DNA of 47,268 nt from Propionibacteriaceae bacterium. GTDB lineage: Bacteria > Actinomycetota > Actinomycetes > Propionibacteriales > Propionibacteriaceae. Positions within the stretch are counted from its first letter, which is position 1, and every line of letters begins with the position of its first letter. A program made the position numbers and the translations under genes. This document shows, piece by piece, positions 27,276 to 36,658 of the stretch. Location of the stretch: positions 1 to 47,268 of the forward strand of contig JAITVK010000011.1 in assembly GCA_031285845.1 (NCBI GenBank), written 5' to 3'. The notes below the pieces were generated by a model. It saw nothing but the letters and a program-made list of their open reading frames with translations, was not told where the DNA came from and did no database searches.

Positions 27276-28257
27276 GCTCTGTCACCTCCTGCTCGTGAAC
27301 GATATCATCCATGATGGTCATCAGCGCCGGATCGACCTGACTGACCGGATCAGCGAAGACATGATGAACAATATCGCGTGCCCCCTGGCTGAAAGACACT
27401 CTAGGGGACCAACCGGGCAACAGGCGACGCAGCTTGCTCGTGTCGAACACCATCGAGTGACGGAAATCATGTTCCATGACATCGGCCAACCCTGGAATCC
27501 GTCGACCGATCTCCTCATAGCCGACATGGATCAGTCGCGGTCGCTCGACGCCGACAGCGCGCGCCAGCATCAGGTGGATCTGGTCCCAGGTCACCATCGT
27601 GTCGTCGACGATGTTGAGCGACTCCCCCACGATGCGCGAGTCCCCCAGCAGTGGGACCAGCGCGGCGGCGAAGTCGCTGGTGTGGGTCAGCGACCACAGT
27701 GAGGTCCCATCCCCATAGACCACCACCGCCTGGCCTGTATGCATCCGCTGCAGCGCCGTCATGCCCGACAACAAGGGAATCACGCTGCGATCGTAGGAAT
27801 GAAATGGTCGGATGATCGCGATCGGAAACCCGGTCTGTTGGAAGATCTGCTCGGCGGCGAACTCGCATTCGAGCTTGCCCCGTGGATAATCGAACGTCGC
27901 CTGGCGACGAGCCGAGGATTCGGTGATCGGCAGACACGGAACTGGGCGGGCGAACACCGAGCAGGTGGAGATTAGAACGTATTGCCCCGTCAGACCGGAG
28001 AACAGCTCGACGTGGTCGACGAAATCCGCTGGACGGTAGGCCACCCAGTTGACGATGGCGTCCCACTGGCGGTCGCCGACGATACCGCGCAAGGCGGTCG
28101 GATCGGTGACGTCAGCCAGATGATGGGTCGCCCCGGGACAGGCCCGCTTGAGTGGCCCGCGGGTGATGATCGTCAGCTCATCGCCCGCTTTCACCAGCGT
28201 GTCGGCCACCGCCGACGAGATCAACCCGCCGCCACCGAGAAACAAAACCCGTCGCAT
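27268..28257 (-). CDS. NAD-dependent sugar epimerase/dehydratase (extended SDR)
   Basis: About 329 residues. It has the N-terminal Rossmann motif VLFLGGGGLISSAV, DVTDP at the end of a later strand, and the catalytic YPRGK (YxxxK) of short-chain dehydrogenases, followed by a substrate domain with RPFHSYDRS. It probably changes or oxidises a nucleotide- or free-sugar stereocentre. The chosen ATG is at 28257. A GTG/ATG seven codons earlier (28278) would overlap the upstream isomerase gene by 16 bases; neither has a clear ribosome site. It sits between the TIM-barrel isomerase and the GntR gene, with overlapping ends that argue for one transcript. Confidence 0.85.
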   Translation of the reverse strand: MRRVLFLGGGGLISSAVADTLVKAGDELTIITRGPLKRACPGATHHLADVTDPTALRGIVGDRQWDAIVNWVAYRPADFVDHVELFSGLTGQYVLISTCSVFARPVPCLPITESSARRQATFDYPRGKLECEFAAEQIFQQTGFPIAIIRPFHSYDRSVIPLLSGMTALQRMHTGQAVVVYGDGTSLWSLTHTSDFAAALVPLLGDSRIVGESLNIVDDTMVTWDQIHLMLARAVGVERPRLIHVGYEEIGRRIPGLADVMEHDFRHSMVFDTSKLRRLLPGWSPRVSFSQGARDIVHHVFADPVSQVDPALMTIMDDIVHEQEVTEHG

Positions 28258-28262
28258 CGCCG

Positions 28263-29042
28263 CTACACCCGCCCACATTCTGACAAGCCGGAACTCACCA
28301 AAAAGTCACGCGACTGCGCCAAAGCGTCGAAGACGTCGATCCCCAGGCGTTCCAACTCCACAATGTGCCACTCAAGACCGACACCGTGAGGCAGGACGCG
28401 CTGCCAATCAATCGACCCCTGTTCCGACCCGAGCGGAACGAGCGTGTCACGACCGTAGTCGCGCAGCGGTCCATCTTTGAGGTGGATGTAGCGAATCCGA
28501 TCCGACGCGCGGTCCAACACCTCGGTCAGATCGGCTCCCCCGAACCTCGCCCAGTAGGCGTCGAGCTCCAGCACGACCCGCGGATCCAACACGCCACACA
28601 GATAGTCGTACGCCCGCTGACCGTCGTAGCGCTGGCTGAACTCGGCCGTGTGGTTGTGGTATGCGATCCGCATCCCGCGCGCGGCGGCCCGCTCGGCCGC
28701 CTCGTTGACCCGCTCGACGCCATGATCGACCGTGGCGGCGGTGGCGAACTCGTCCGGCTCCAACGACCACACCAGGGTCGTCGCACCAAGTTCCTCGGCC
28801 TGGTCGAGCAACTGCTCGGCCTGCGCTCCGGCAGGAAAGGGCATGTGGGCGCTGGTCAGGGTCAGTCCGGACGCGTCCAGCGCGCGCTTGACCCGCGCCG
28901 GACCGTACTGTTCGACGATGCCGTAAGTCTCCATGCCGGTGAAGCCGAGGCTGGCGACCTGGTCCAGTGTGGATTCCAGATCAGCCAAAGCCGGTTCGAG
29001 GACGGTGTAGGCCATCACAGCCAGCGGTGTCGGGTGGGTCAC
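28263..29042 (-). CDS. TIM-barrel sugar phosphate isomerase/epimerase (xylose-isomerase-like)
   Basis: A 259-residue protein of the AP-endonuclease-2/xylose-isomerase-like TIM barrel family. Seen: TSAHMPF, IAYHNHTAEF, VVLELDAYWARFGG and IRYIHLKDG, which supply the Glu/Asp/His metal ligands of the family, and GLEWHIVELE near the end. Relatives include inosose isomerases and the lyases that open 3-keto-glycosides. Its ATG overlaps the stop of the upstream ThuA gene by four bases. Pairing with ThuA is a recurring arrangement in 3-keto-sugar loci; the substrate here is inferred only. Confidence 0.86.
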   Translation of the reverse strand: MTHPTPLAVMAYTVLEPALADLESTLDQVASLGFTGMETYGIVEQYGPARVKRALDASGLTLTSAHMPFPAGAQAEQLLDQAEELGATTLVWSLEPDEFATAATVDHGVERVNEAAERAAARGMRIAYHNHTAEFSQRYDGQRAYDYLCGVLDPRVVLELDAYWARFGGADLTEVLDRASDRIRYIHLKDGPLRDYGRDTLVPLGSEQGSIDWQRVLPHGVGLEWHIVELERLGIDVFDALAQSRDFLVSSGLSECGRV

Positions 29043-29722
29043 GCCTCAACCTCCAACCCGGCCGCCCAGCGCAAGCTCCGCTTGACCAGCGTACGGAAAC
29101 CGGGTTCACCCCAGGCGCGCAGATCGTGGCCGAGCGCCAGGTAGACCACGCGGCCCGCCCCGACCTCGCGGGTGTACATCAGTGGAATGGCGACGCCATC
29201 TTCGACCCTGGCCCGTGTCGCCAAGACCTGATGGCCGTCGTCAGCGAAGGCGTACTCGTAGTATTCGTCGAAGATCTCGAAATTCTCCAGTCCTTGGGTG
29301 ATCGGATGCTCGCCGACGAACTCCACCGTCTGGCGGCCCTCATGATAGCCCGGGCCGTGGGACAGGTAACGGTTGCCGAGCAGATCGAACAGCGGACGGT
29401 CCGCCTCAAGTCCGCCTTCTCCGAAGCCGACAAGATTGGCGCAATGCAGCGCGACCACACCTTTGCCGGCTCTTACGGCTGAAGCCAGCGCTTCCTGCTG
29501 GGCCGTCGGAAACGCCCCGCCGGAGGTGTACAGCAGATAGACGTCAGCGTCGGCGGTGGCAGGGCGCGGGTCGATGAAACGATTCATTCCCATGCCTCGA
29601 TCAGTCACCAGGTCGGCGTCAACGCCGAGCTGCTGCAGAATCGGGGAAGCGGCCAACAGGTCGTGATGTGTGTCGTCCCCGTTGACGAGGACGAGCGCCC
29701 GAGTGGGGCGAGTAGTGCTCAT
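29039..29722 (-). CDS. ThuA-like protein (first copy)
   Basis: A 227-residue ThuA-domain protein with a class I glutamine-amidotransferase-like fold. Motifs: ALVLVNGDDTHH, YLLYTSGGAFPTAQQEAL, GKGVVALHCAN, HPITQGLENFEIFDEYY, VVYLALGHDLRAW. ThuA takes part in sugar catabolism that passes through 3-keto derivatives, though its precise reaction is poorly defined. AAAGGA eight bases before ATG 29722 sets the start; the open frame begins ten codons earlier. It is the first gene of the second minus-strand block, after the terminator of the transporter operon, and is translationally coupled to the isomerase. Confidence 0.88.
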   Translation of the reverse strand: MSTTRPTRALVLVNGDDTHHDLLAASPILQQLGVDADLVTDRGMGMNRFIDPRPATADADVYLLYTSGGAFPTAQQEALASAVRAGKGVVALHCANLVGFGEGGLEADRPLFDLLGNRYLSHGPGYHEGRQTVEFVGEHPITQGLENFEIFDEYYEYAFADDGHQVLATRARVEDGVAIPLMYTREVGAGRVVYLALGHDLRAWGEPGFRTLVKRSLRWAAGLEVEA

Positions 29723-29740
29723 GATGTTCCTTTGTTCGAT

Positions 29741-29777
29741 GCGACCTCGCATCCGGCGCTGCCGTCGGCGAGGTCGC
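29741..29777 (-). promoter_or_regulatory. 10-bp inverted repeat in the ThuA leader
   Basis: GCGACCTCGC (29741-29750) and GCGAGGTCGC (29768-29777) are perfect inverted repeats with a 17-nt spacer, 19-55 bases upstream of the first ThuA start. The element could be a leader stem-loop acting on read-through from the transporter operon, or an operator. Confidence 0.6.
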
Positions 29778-29829
29778 GTTGTGGTTCCTGGGAAGGCCCA
29801 GGCAAGGTCAAGGTTCGGGTCGGGGAGGG

Positions 29830-29868
29830 GCCGCGGTGGGCCAAGGAGCTAGCATGGCCCACCGCGGC
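29830..29868 (-). terminator. Strong hairpin terminator after the binding-protein gene
   Basis: GCCGCGGTGGGCCA (29830-29843) and its exact complement (29855-29868) form a perfect 14-bp stem with an 11-nt loop, 5 bases past the stop codon of the solute-binding protein. On the transcribed strand it is followed by a C-rich run rather than U. Confidence 0.88.
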
Positions 29869-29873
29869 TTGGC

Positions 29874-31532
29874 TCACTTCGTGACCGGCACCAGGTTGAT
29901 CGCTGTCACCGGGTTGGCGTTCGGGCGGAAGTACGGATTCGAATCATCCGGGAATCCTGTCACCTTCTCTGTCGACCAGTCGCCGTAGTAGCCCCAGTAG
30001 AAGATGGTGATCATCGGCAACTCTTCGACCCAGGCCTTCTCCAGAATGCCCAGATTCTTGGCGCGCTCCTCATCGGATCCCGCCACCAGATAGTCAGCGA
30101 AGGCCTTCTCCGCCGCCGCGTTCTGGAAACGTTCGATGTTCATGTAGGACGGATCCGCCTGGCCGGTCGGCACGTAGTGCGACGGGTTCATGGTGAAGTC
30201 GTAATACAGGTACGCGTTCGGCGGAGCCGCCACCGGGTAACCGATCGTCGACTCGAAGTCACCCATCGAGGTCAGGTTGTTGATGTCGGACACCGCCACA
30301 CCGTTGATCTCGGCTTTGATGCCGACCTGCTTCAGGTTGTCGATGATGACCTGGGCGCGAGCGGTGATGTCGGTGTAGGCCGACGGGAAGGTGATCGTGA
30401 ACGAGCACGGTTTGCCATCCTTGACGTAAACCCCGTCAGGACCCATCGTCCAGCCATCGGCTTCAAGAGTCTGCTTGGCTTTGGTCAAATCCTTCACATA
30501 GTTCAGACCTTTGAATTGCGGGTCGATCACCGACTCGAACGCGGGCATCGGCAGACCGATCTGCGAGGTGGCAGTGACATCATTGGTCGATTGGGCGACC
30601 TGCTCACGGTCGACCGCCAAGGAGATCGCTTTGCGAACCGACAGCTCAGACAGCGGCCACTTCTCCAAGTTCGGGATCAAACCGTCCAAGCCGACCGTCG
30701 GATGCCAGTAGTGATTCTTGTCCGACTTGCCCAGATAAGTCTGTTCAGCGTTGGCGATGAAGGTGGAGCCCCAATCGACATCGCCTTGGACCAGAGCGTT
30801 GGTCTGGGCCTGATTGTCCTTGTAGGCGATGAAGCGCAGACCATCGATCTTCGGCTTGCCTTCCTGCCAGTAGTTCGGATTCTTCTTCATCGTGATCGCC
30901 TGGGGAGAGAACTGGTCGAGCATGAACGGGCCAGTGCCCACCGGGTTCTCATCGGCGTAGGTCGTCGGATCGTCGACCTTCGACCAGGTGTGCTCCGGCA
31001 CGATCGGAACGTTGCTCAGCAGGAAGAAGTACGGTTCGTACGACGCGTCGAAGGTGAAGACCACGGTGTTCTCATCGGGGGCTTCGACCGTCTTGAACAC
31101 CACGCCAGTGGTGTTCAACGCGGGGTATTTGGTCAACAGGTTGTAAGTGAACACCACGTCCTTCGACGTGAACTTCTCACCATCAGTCCATTTGACGTTG
31201 GTGCGCAGGTGGAACGTGACTTTCTTGTTCTGGTCGGACCACTCCCACTTCTCGGCCAGCCACGGGTGGTCGTTGCCGATGTCGACTGGGTTGGTCTGCA
31301 CCAGGGGCTCGTAGACCCAGGTCTTGTCGCCCGACATCACGTCGTACGACCCAACTGGCAGGTACGGGTTGAACACCTGAGTCAGGTTGTCCGCTTGACC
31401 AGCGACGTTGATCGTCACTCCGCCACCGCTCGGTCCACTGTTGCTGCCACAGGCGGTCAATCCGACCGTCATCATCATGGCCATCGAGACGCCGGCCACG
31501 GCGACTCGCTTGGCCCTATTTCGTAATCCCAT
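29874..31532 (-). CDS. Family 5 solute-binding lipoprotein (Opp/Dpp-type)
   Basis: A 552-residue extracellular binding protein anchored to the membrane. The signal peptide ends in the lipobox LTAC with Cys28 as the lipid site. The body has family-5 features: [64 protein letters not shown]. The family binds peptides, nickel or oligosaccharides; chitobiose and cellobiose binders belong to it. The open frame starts at 31568, but GAAGGAGAAG upstream of ATG 31532 marks the true start, which overlaps the ATPase stop by 17 bases. It is the last gene before a strong terminator, unusual because binding proteins are more often first. Confidence 0.9.
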   Translation of the reverse strand: MGLRNRAKRVAVAGVSMAMMMTVGLTACGSNSGPSGGGVTINVAGQADNLTQVFNPYLPVGSYDVMSGDKTWVYEPLVQTNPVDIGNDHPWLAEKWEWSDQNKKVTFHLRTNVKWTDGEKFTSKDVVFTYNLLTKYPALNTTGVVFKTVEAPDENTVVFTFDASYEPYFFLLSNVPIVPEHTWSKVDDPTTYADENPVGTGPFMLDQFSPQAITMKKNPNYWQEGKPKIDGLRFIAYKDNQAQTNALVQGDVDWGSTFIANAEQTYLGKSDKNHYWHPTVGLDGLIPNLEKWPLSELSVRKAISLAVDREQVAQSTNDVTATSQIGLPMPAFESVIDPQFKGLNYVKDLTKAKQTLEADGWTMGPDGVYVKDGKPCSFTITFPSAYTDITARAQVIIDNLKQVGIKAEINGVAVSDINNLTSMGDFESTIGYPVAAPPNAYLYYDFTMNPSHYVPTGQADPSYMNIERFQNAAAEKAFADYLVAGSDEERAKNLGILEKAWVEELPMITIFYWGYYGDWSTEKVTGFPDDSNPYFRPNANPVTAINLVPVTK

Positions 31533-32622
31533 CACTCTTCTCCTTCGTCCGGTGGGGGGTATTCGCATTCGTTGAGGTCTGTTGGGTGGGGCCGATGAAC
31601 CCGGCGGGGGCTTGACTGTAGAGCCAGCACTTCGCCCAGTGCGGTCGGCCAGCGCTCGACTGGCCGCCTGGCGCCAAGACGGCCACTGGGGGTTCTGTCG
31701 TCGAGCAGAGCTTCGTGGCCAAGGGGCAGCGCGGATGGAAGCGACAGCCAGTCGGTGGATCGATCAGACTTGGTGGCGCGCCGACATCGGTCCGCTCGGT
31801 CGTGCCCCGCGGCCGGTTGGGGTCGGGCGCGGAGTCGATGAGCAGCCGAGTGTACGGATGGGCCGGGGTTTGCGTGACCGCTTCGGAGTCGCCATGTTCG
31901 ACCATGTGCCCGGCGTACATCACGGCGGTGTCGGCGGCGAAGTAGCGGGCCGAGGCGATGTCGTGGGTGACATAGAGCAGAGCCACGTCATGGACTTCGG
32001 TCAACTCCCGCAGAAGGTTGAGCACCCCCAGTCGGATGGAGACGTCCAACGCCGAGACAGGCTCGTCGGCGAGGAACACCTTCGGATTCGCGGCCAGACC
32101 ACGCGCGATCGAGCAGCGCTGCAGCTGGCCACCAGACAATTCGTGAGGGAACTTGTCCAGAAACTGCCGCGGCGGTTCCAGGTGAACCTGGCGGAGCAGG
32201 TCTTCCGCGATCTGGGCGACCTCGGCCCGGCTGGCTTTCGGATGATGGACTTTGATGGCTCGAGTCAGGTGCTGTTCGATCGTCGCCACCGGGTTGAATG
32301 AGCCGTACGGATCCTGCAACATCAACTGGACGTCGGCGACGTAGCGGCGAAATGCCGAAGCGCGAGAGGCTTGAGCCGTGGCCCCTTGGAACACGACTTC
32401 ACCGGCGGTCAGCGAATACATCTGAGCGAGAAGCCTGGCCAGGGTCGACTTTCCGCAGCCGGATTCACCGACCAACGCGGTGATCTGGCCCGCGTAGAGA
32501 TCCAGGCTGACACCGTCGACGGCGTGCAGGTGGCCAGCCTTGGCGAATCCCCGACCGCGCACGCGGAAGTGTTTGGACACTTCATGGGCGGACAGGATGG
32601 CCGGTTCAATGTTGCTGGACAT
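31516..32622 (-). CDS. Opp/Dpp-type ABC transporter ATPase (second ATPase)
   Basis: A 368-residue ATPase of the oligopeptide/dipeptide importer class. Walker [11 protein letters not shown]-loop with [12 protein letters not shown], signature [15 protein letters not shown], Walker [13 protein letters not shown] and switch His in [10 protein letters not shown] are all present. The C-terminal oligopeptide-transporter extension carries [21 protein letters not shown] before ATG 32622 fixes the start; the open frame runs 42 codons further upstream within the preceding gene. It pairs with the ATPase half of the adjacent fusion protein to make the heterodimeric motor. Confidence 0.92.
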   Translation of the reverse strand: MSSNIEPAILSAHEVSKHFRVRGRGFAKAGHLHAVDGVSLDLYAGQITALVGESGCGKSTLARLLAQMYSLTAGEVVFQGATAQASRASAFRRYVADVQLMLQDPYGSFNPVATIEQHLTRAIKVHHPKASRAEVAQIAEDLLRQVHLEPPRQFLDKFPHELSGGQLQRCSIARGLAANPKVFLADEPVSALDVSIRLGVLNLLRELTEVHDVALLYVTHDIASARYFAADTAVMYAGHMVEHGDSEAVTQTPAHPYTRLLIDSAPDPNRPRGTTERTDVGAPPSLIDPPTGCRFHPRCPLATKLCSTTEPPVAVLAPGGQSSAGRPHWAKCWLYSQAPAGFIGPTQQTSTNANTPHRTKEKSDGITK

Positions 32623-34651
32623 GAGCGTCCTCCTTCGGCTGAGTCGGGATCTCCAGACTGTGACAGGCGACCTGAATCGTCGTGTTGTCGACCATGACCT
32701 GACGCAGATCGGGTTTGTGTTCCTGGCATCGCTCAGTCGCCTGGTCACAGCGCGGCGCGAACGGACATCCTGGCGGCAAGTGACGCAGATCGGGCGGAGA
32801 TCCGGGGATGCCCGTCAGTTCGCGCTTCGCGCCGGACAGAGTCGGGAAGGATCGCAGCAGCCCTTGAGAGTACGGATGCACGGGGTGCTGATAGAACTGT
32901 CGCGTCGGCGAGCACTCCACCAGTCGCCCGGCGTACATGATGGCGATCGTGTCCGACAACTCCATCAACAGCGACAGATCGTGGGTGATGAAGATGATCG
33001 TGAAGCCGAGTTCATCTTTCAAACGAATCAACTGTTCGATGATCTGACGCTGAATGACCACGTCGAGGGCGGTGGTCGGTTCGTCCATGATGATGATCTC
33101 CGGGTCCAAGGCCAACCCGATGGCGATCATGGCTCGCTGGCGCATACCGCCCGACAACTCATGCGGGTACGCCCGTACGCGATCGGATTGGATCCCGACC
33201 AGGCCCAGCAGCTCACGGATCTTAGTCTCGCGCTCGGCTTTAGTCATGTCCGCTCGGTGTGCCCGCAGCACATCGTCGATCTGCGTGCCGATTGTCAACA
33301 CCGGGTTGAGAGCGTTCATCGCCGACTGGAAAACCACCGACAACTCGTCCCAGCGGAAACGCCGCAACTCCTCGTCGCTCATCGTCAGCACGTCCGTGGT
33401 CGCCCCGGCCGCGTTGGTGTAGAGCAGTTGGCCACTGATCGTGGTCGCGGCCGGTCGATACAACCGAGCGATCGCGTTGGCCAGGGTGGACTTTCCAGAG
33501 CCCGACTCACCGGCGATGCCCAAGACCTCGCCGCGACGGACCTGGAAGCTGACATGGTTGACAGCCACGGTCGCGTCGTCGCCGACCCCGTAGCCGAAGA
33601 CCAGGTCGCGCACGTCGAGAACCACCGAAGAATCCGGGTGATCCTCAGGCGGAAGAACCTTGTCGCGCGTCGGCAGACCGACCGCACCCAGTTTGCGCGC
33701 CTTGGCCTCGGCTCGACGCGCCTTGGCCTGCGCCTTCGTTCCAGCGTTGGCTTGGCGCAGACGCGGGTTGATGAATTCGTCGATGCCGAAATTGATCAAC
33801 GACATGCTCGTTCCGAGCAGGGCGATCGCCAGACCAGCCGGAATGAACCACCACCAAGCGCCCATCAGAAGGGCAGAATTGACTTGAGCCCAGTAGAGGA
33901 TAGTGCCCCACGACCATTCGGAGACCGATGTCAGGCCGAGGAAGGACAGCGAGGCTTGGGTGAGGATCGCGCCGGTGACCGTGCCGAGGAACGACGAGGC
34001 GATGATCGCCATCTCGTTGGGCATGATGTCATGCAAGATGATCTTGGCCGTACGCTCGCCGGTCGCGCGGGCCGCCTCGACGAAGTCGCGTCGGCGAAGC
34101 GACATCGTCTGCGCCCGCAACACCCTTGATCCCCAGGCCCATCCGGTGATAGCGATGATCAGGATGATCCCGGCCGACCCTGACTTGGGCAGCAGCGAGA
34201 CCAAGATGACGGCCAGCGGCAGCGACGGCAAGACGAGGAAGACGTTGGCCAGCAGCGACAGCAGGTCGTCGGTCAAACCGCCAAGGTAGCCGGCCACCAG
34301 ACCGACCACGACAGAGACGACCGTGGCGAGCAGTGCGGCGCAGAACCCGACGATGATCGAGATGCGCGCGCCGTAGAGCATCTGCGAGAAGACGTCCTGA
34401 CCGGCTTGGGTCGTGCCGAGCCAGTGCGCGGCGCTCGGCGGTTGCAGCGTCTCCCACGACACCGAGGAAGGATCGTAGGGGGCGAAGATCGGGCCGAAGA
34501 TCGCCAGCAGGACGAAGAAGGCCAAGATGATCAGACCGACCAGGGTTTTGGGACTCTTCAGCCCTTGCAGCCAGGCGAAACGGTTGGACAGCCCGACCGA
34601 GGCGGTCGGTTGCGACACTGGGTCAGTGTCGACGATGGCGGCGGCGCTCAT
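32606..34651 (-). CDS. Fusion of DppC-type permease and DppD-type ATPase
   Basis: A 681-residue single chain. Residues 1-300 are a DppC-like permease: an N-terminal helix near 35-55, the periplasmic loop with [21 protein letters not shown], and the coupling motif [21 protein letters not shown]. Residues about 300-335 form a basic Ala/Lys/Arg linker ([12 protein letters not shown]). Residues 340-681 are an ATPase with [43 protein letters not shown] and [20 protein letters not shown] precedes the ATG. Permease-ATPase fusions of this class are known in actinobacteria. Its ends touch or overlap both neighbours, so the operon is tightly coupled. Confidence 0.93.
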   Translation of the reverse strand: MSAAAIVDTDPVSQPTASVGLSNRFAWLQGLKSPKTLVGLIILAFFVLLAIFGPIFAPYDPSSVSWETLQPPSAAHWLGTTQAGQDVFSQMLYGARISIIVGFCAALLATVVSVVVGLVAGYLGGLTDDLLSLLANVFLVLPSLPLAVILVSLLPKSGSAGIILIIAITGWAWGSRVLRAQTMSLRRRDFVEAARATGERTAKIILHDIMPNEMAIIASSFLGTVTGAILTQASLSFLGLTSVSEWSWGTILYWAQVNSALLMGAWWWFIPAGLAIALLGTSMSLINFGIDEFINPRLRQANAGTKAQAKARRAEAKARKLGAVGLPTRDKVLPPEDHPDSSVVLDVRDLVFGYGVGDDATVAVNHVSFQVRRGEVLGIAGESGSGKSTLANAIARLYRPAATTISGQLLYTNAAGATTDVLTMSDEELRRFRWDELSVVFQSAMNALNPVLTIGTQIDDVLRAHRADMTKAERETKIRELLGLVGIQSDRVRAYPHELSGGMRQRAMIAIGLALDPEIIIMDEPTTALDVVIQRQIIEQLIRLKDELGFTIIFITHDLSLLMELSDTIAIMYAGRLVECSPTRQFYQHPVHPYSQGLLRSFPTLSGAKRELTGIPGSPPDLRHLPPGCPFAPRCDQATERCQEHKPDLRQVMVDNTTIQVACHSLEIPTQPKEDAHVQQH

Positions 34652-34652
34652 C

Positions 34653-35630
34653 TCAGGCCTCCTGACGGGTACGAGGATCGAGGAAGACGTACGCGATGTC
34701 GGCGACGAAGTTCGCCACCAACACCATGACGGTGATGACCAGGAAGATGGCCTGCATCAGTGGATAGTCCTGGGATTGCGCGGCTCGGAACAGGATCGAG
34801 CCGATGCCGGGGTAGTTGAAGACGATCTCGGTGACAATCGAGCCGCCGACCACGAAGCCAAGCGACATGGCGAAGCTCGACAGTGACGGCAAGACGGCGT
34901 TGCGCGCCGCGTACGCCAGAACCACTCGGCGCTTGCGCAGCCCTTTGGCCTCGGCCATGCGGACGTAATCCTCAGACAAGGTGGTGACCGTCATGTTGCG
35001 CATCCCGATCAGCCAGCCGCCGATCGAAGCGACGATGATCGTCACCGCAGGCAGGATGGCGTGATAGACCGCCGAGGAGATGAACGACGAGTTGAAACCG
35101 ATGGTCTCCCACACGTCGTAGCCGCCTGACAAGGGGAACCATTTCAACACGATGGAGAAGACCAGCGCCATGATGATGGCGAACCAGAAATAGGGGATCG
35201 ACGAGATGAACGAAGTGACGGGAACCAGCGCGTCGAGCCAGGTGCCGCGCTTCCAACCGACGACTGTGCCGAGGCTGACACCGATGACGAAGGCCAGAAT
35301 CGTGCACAAACTGATCAGGATCAGCGTCCACCAGATCGCGCCGTTGACCACCGAGGTCACCGGCGTCGGATAGTAGGCGTACGAGATGCCGAAGTTGCCG
35401 TGGAACAGGTTCTTCCAATAGTCGACGTATTGGAGCCACAGGTTGGAATGTTCCTGACCGAACAGCACCCGCAACGCTTGGATGGCTTGGGGTGTCAGTC
35501 GGCCGCGGAACCGCTCGACCATGTTGGTCACCGGATCGCCCGGCATGATGCGCGGCAGGACGAAATTGAGCGAGATGGCCGCCCAAGCGGTGAGGACGTA
35601 GAACACCAAACGGCGCAGCAGGACTCTCAT
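34653..35630 (-). CDS. DppB-type ABC permease
   Basis: A 325-residue inner-membrane permease, partner of the fusion protein. It starts MRVLLRRLVFYVLTAWAAIS, has the family loop LPRIMPGDPVTNMVERF, about six membrane helices and the coupling motif MAEAKGLRKRRVVLAYAARNAVLPS. ATG 35630 overlaps the upstream ThuA stop as ATGA; the frame is open 66 codons further but that part is inside the ThuA gene. Only one base separates its stop from the fusion gene's reading frame region. With the fusion and ATPase it completes an importer. Confidence 0.92.
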   Translation of the reverse strand: MRVLLRRLVFYVLTAWAAISLNFVLPRIMPGDPVTNMVERFRGRLTPQAIQALRVLFGQEHSNLWLQYVDYWKNLFHGNFGISYAYYPTPVTSVVNGAIWWTLILISLCTILAFVIGVSLGTVVGWKRGTWLDALVPVTSFISSIPYFWFAIIMALVFSIVLKWFPLSGGYDVWETIGFNSSFISSAVYHAILPAVTIIVASIGGWLIGMRNMTVTTLSEDYVRMAEAKGLRKRRVVLAYAARNAVLPSLSSFAMSLGFVVGGSIVTEIVFNYPGIGSILFRAAQSQDYPLMQAIFLVITVMVLVANFVADIAYVFLDPRTRQEA

Positions 35631-36337
35631 CGGTTCACCGCCTCGGCGTTCGATGTCGCCTGTGATTCCCGCGGGGCGACCCAAACCAGTGCGTTGGTGA
35701 GCAGTTGGCGTACCTCGGGGCAACCGAAAGCGCGCATGTCGTGGCCCAACTGAAGCCACACCACCCGTCCTTGGCCCCACTGTTTGGCTGTCATGACCGG
35801 TTCGCGGGCGGCGTCGGCCTCGCGCCACGCGACCACCTGGGGCGCGGGATCGTCCATGACGACGTGGTAATGCTCATGGTGGATCGGGAAGTCAGTCACC
35901 GTTCGGGTGATCGGATGGTCTGAATCCACATGAACGGTGAACGTGGTCTCGTGCGGTTGCGGGCCGTGCGAGTCGTACCTGACGCCGAGCAGGTGGAAAG
36001 CCGTCGACCAGTACTGCGCAGCGTCCGGGCGGGGATCGTCGGCGTTGAACCCGGGAAAGTAGGCCGAGCAATGAATCGCGACCAACCCTGTTCCAGCCCG
36101 TACGGAAGCGTCGACCCGCCGTTGCTGTTCGGGGGTGAACTGACCAGCGGCGGTGAACAGGACCATCACTTGTGGACTGGTCGACTCGCCGACGACACGA
36201 GCCAAGCCACATTCCAGCTCGGCCACCATGTCAGCGTCGGTGGCCAAACGTTTGACCTGGTCGATACCATTCGACAGGTCTTCCCACACATCATCGCCTG
36301 CGACGACGATGCGACAGTGCAGCGGATCTGGGGGCAT
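35627..36337 (-). CDS. ThuA-like protein (second copy)
   Basis: A 236-residue ThuA-domain protein, first gene of the transporter operon. Motifs parallel those of the copy at 29 kb: RIVVAGDDVWED, VMVLFTAAGQFTPEQQRRV, GTGLVAIHCSAYFPGF, HPITRTVTDFPIHHEHYHV, VVWLQLGHDMRAFG. The two copies are clearly diverged, so this is not a recent duplication. GGAG eight bases before ATG 36337 sets the start; the frame is open to 36427, and an ATG at 36382 is an alternative. It probably acts on the imported sugar or an oxidised derivative. Confidence 0.87.
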   Translation of the reverse strand: MPPDPLHCRIVVAGDDVWEDLSNGIDQVKRLATDADMVAELECGLARVVGESTSPQVMVLFTAAGQFTPEQQRRVDASVRAGTGLVAIHCSAYFPGFNADDPRPDAAQYWSTAFHLLGVRYDSHGPQPHETTFTVHVDSDHPITRTVTDFPIHHEHYHVVMDDPAPQVVAWREADAAREPVMTAKQWGQGRVVWLQLGHDMRAFGCPEVRQLLTNALVWVAPRESQATSNAEAVNR

Positions 36338-36393
36338 CCGTCTTCTCCAATGAACGACATTCTTGAATCGATTGCGGGCCATGGTTCCCGTCA

Positions 36394-36409
36394 CACCAAT
36401 GTTGTGGTG
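36394..36409. promoter_or_regulatory. 16-bp dyad in the divergent sugar-locus control region
   Basis: CACCA-N6-TGGTG at 36394-36409 is an inverted repeat just downstream of the predicted ThuA/transporter promoter. Related ACCAAT elements recur at about 36424 and 36584. Size and position fit a repressor site for the GntR/HutC protein of the cluster, but the sequence does not match the classical DasR site closely. Confidence 0.45.
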
Positions 36410-36426
36410 AGTACCATTGCAGACCA

Positions 36427-36457
36427 ATCATAGATCAATTGAGGCCGTCGGTGTCAA
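36427..36457 (-). promoter_or_regulatory. Promoter of the transporter operon
   Basis: On the minus strand TTGACA (36452-36457) and TATGAT (36427-36432) form a near-consensus -35/-10 pair with a 19-bp spacer, about 90 bases upstream of the preferred ThuA start. Confidence 0.6.
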
Positions 36458-36592
36458 ATGGTCATATCCGGACTAGTGATCACGCTGACTTCAGGCAAGG
36501 CTTGAGGCCAAGTCAGCGCCCAAGTCGCAGGACTGAGGGAGAGGACTGCCTGACAGGTCGCCCCACGGGGCGATACCTCAACATACCAATAC

Positions 36593-36622
36593 TTGACCAA
36601 TTCGTTCCCAACTCGTTACACT
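36593..36622 (+). promoter_or_regulatory. Promoter of the GH9 operon
   Basis: TTGACC (36593-36598) and TACACT (36617-36622) are separated by 18 bp, with the predicted start of transcription about 30 bases before the GH9 ATG at 36659. This placement also argues against translation starting upstream of 36629. Confidence 0.6.
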
Positions 36623-36658
36623 TGGGGTCATCCTCCAACAACCAGAGCAGGTGTCGTG

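Noticed and set aside
30177-31526. A 449-codon plus-strand open frame opposite the binding protein
   Set aside because: The minus strand encodes a full family 5 lipoprotein with its ribosome site; the plus frame is an Arg/Val/His-rich shadow.
32540-34129. A 529-codon plus-strand open frame opposite the permease-ATPase fusion
   Set aside because: The minus strand carries complete ABC motifs; the plus frame is Arg/Gln-rich and featureless.
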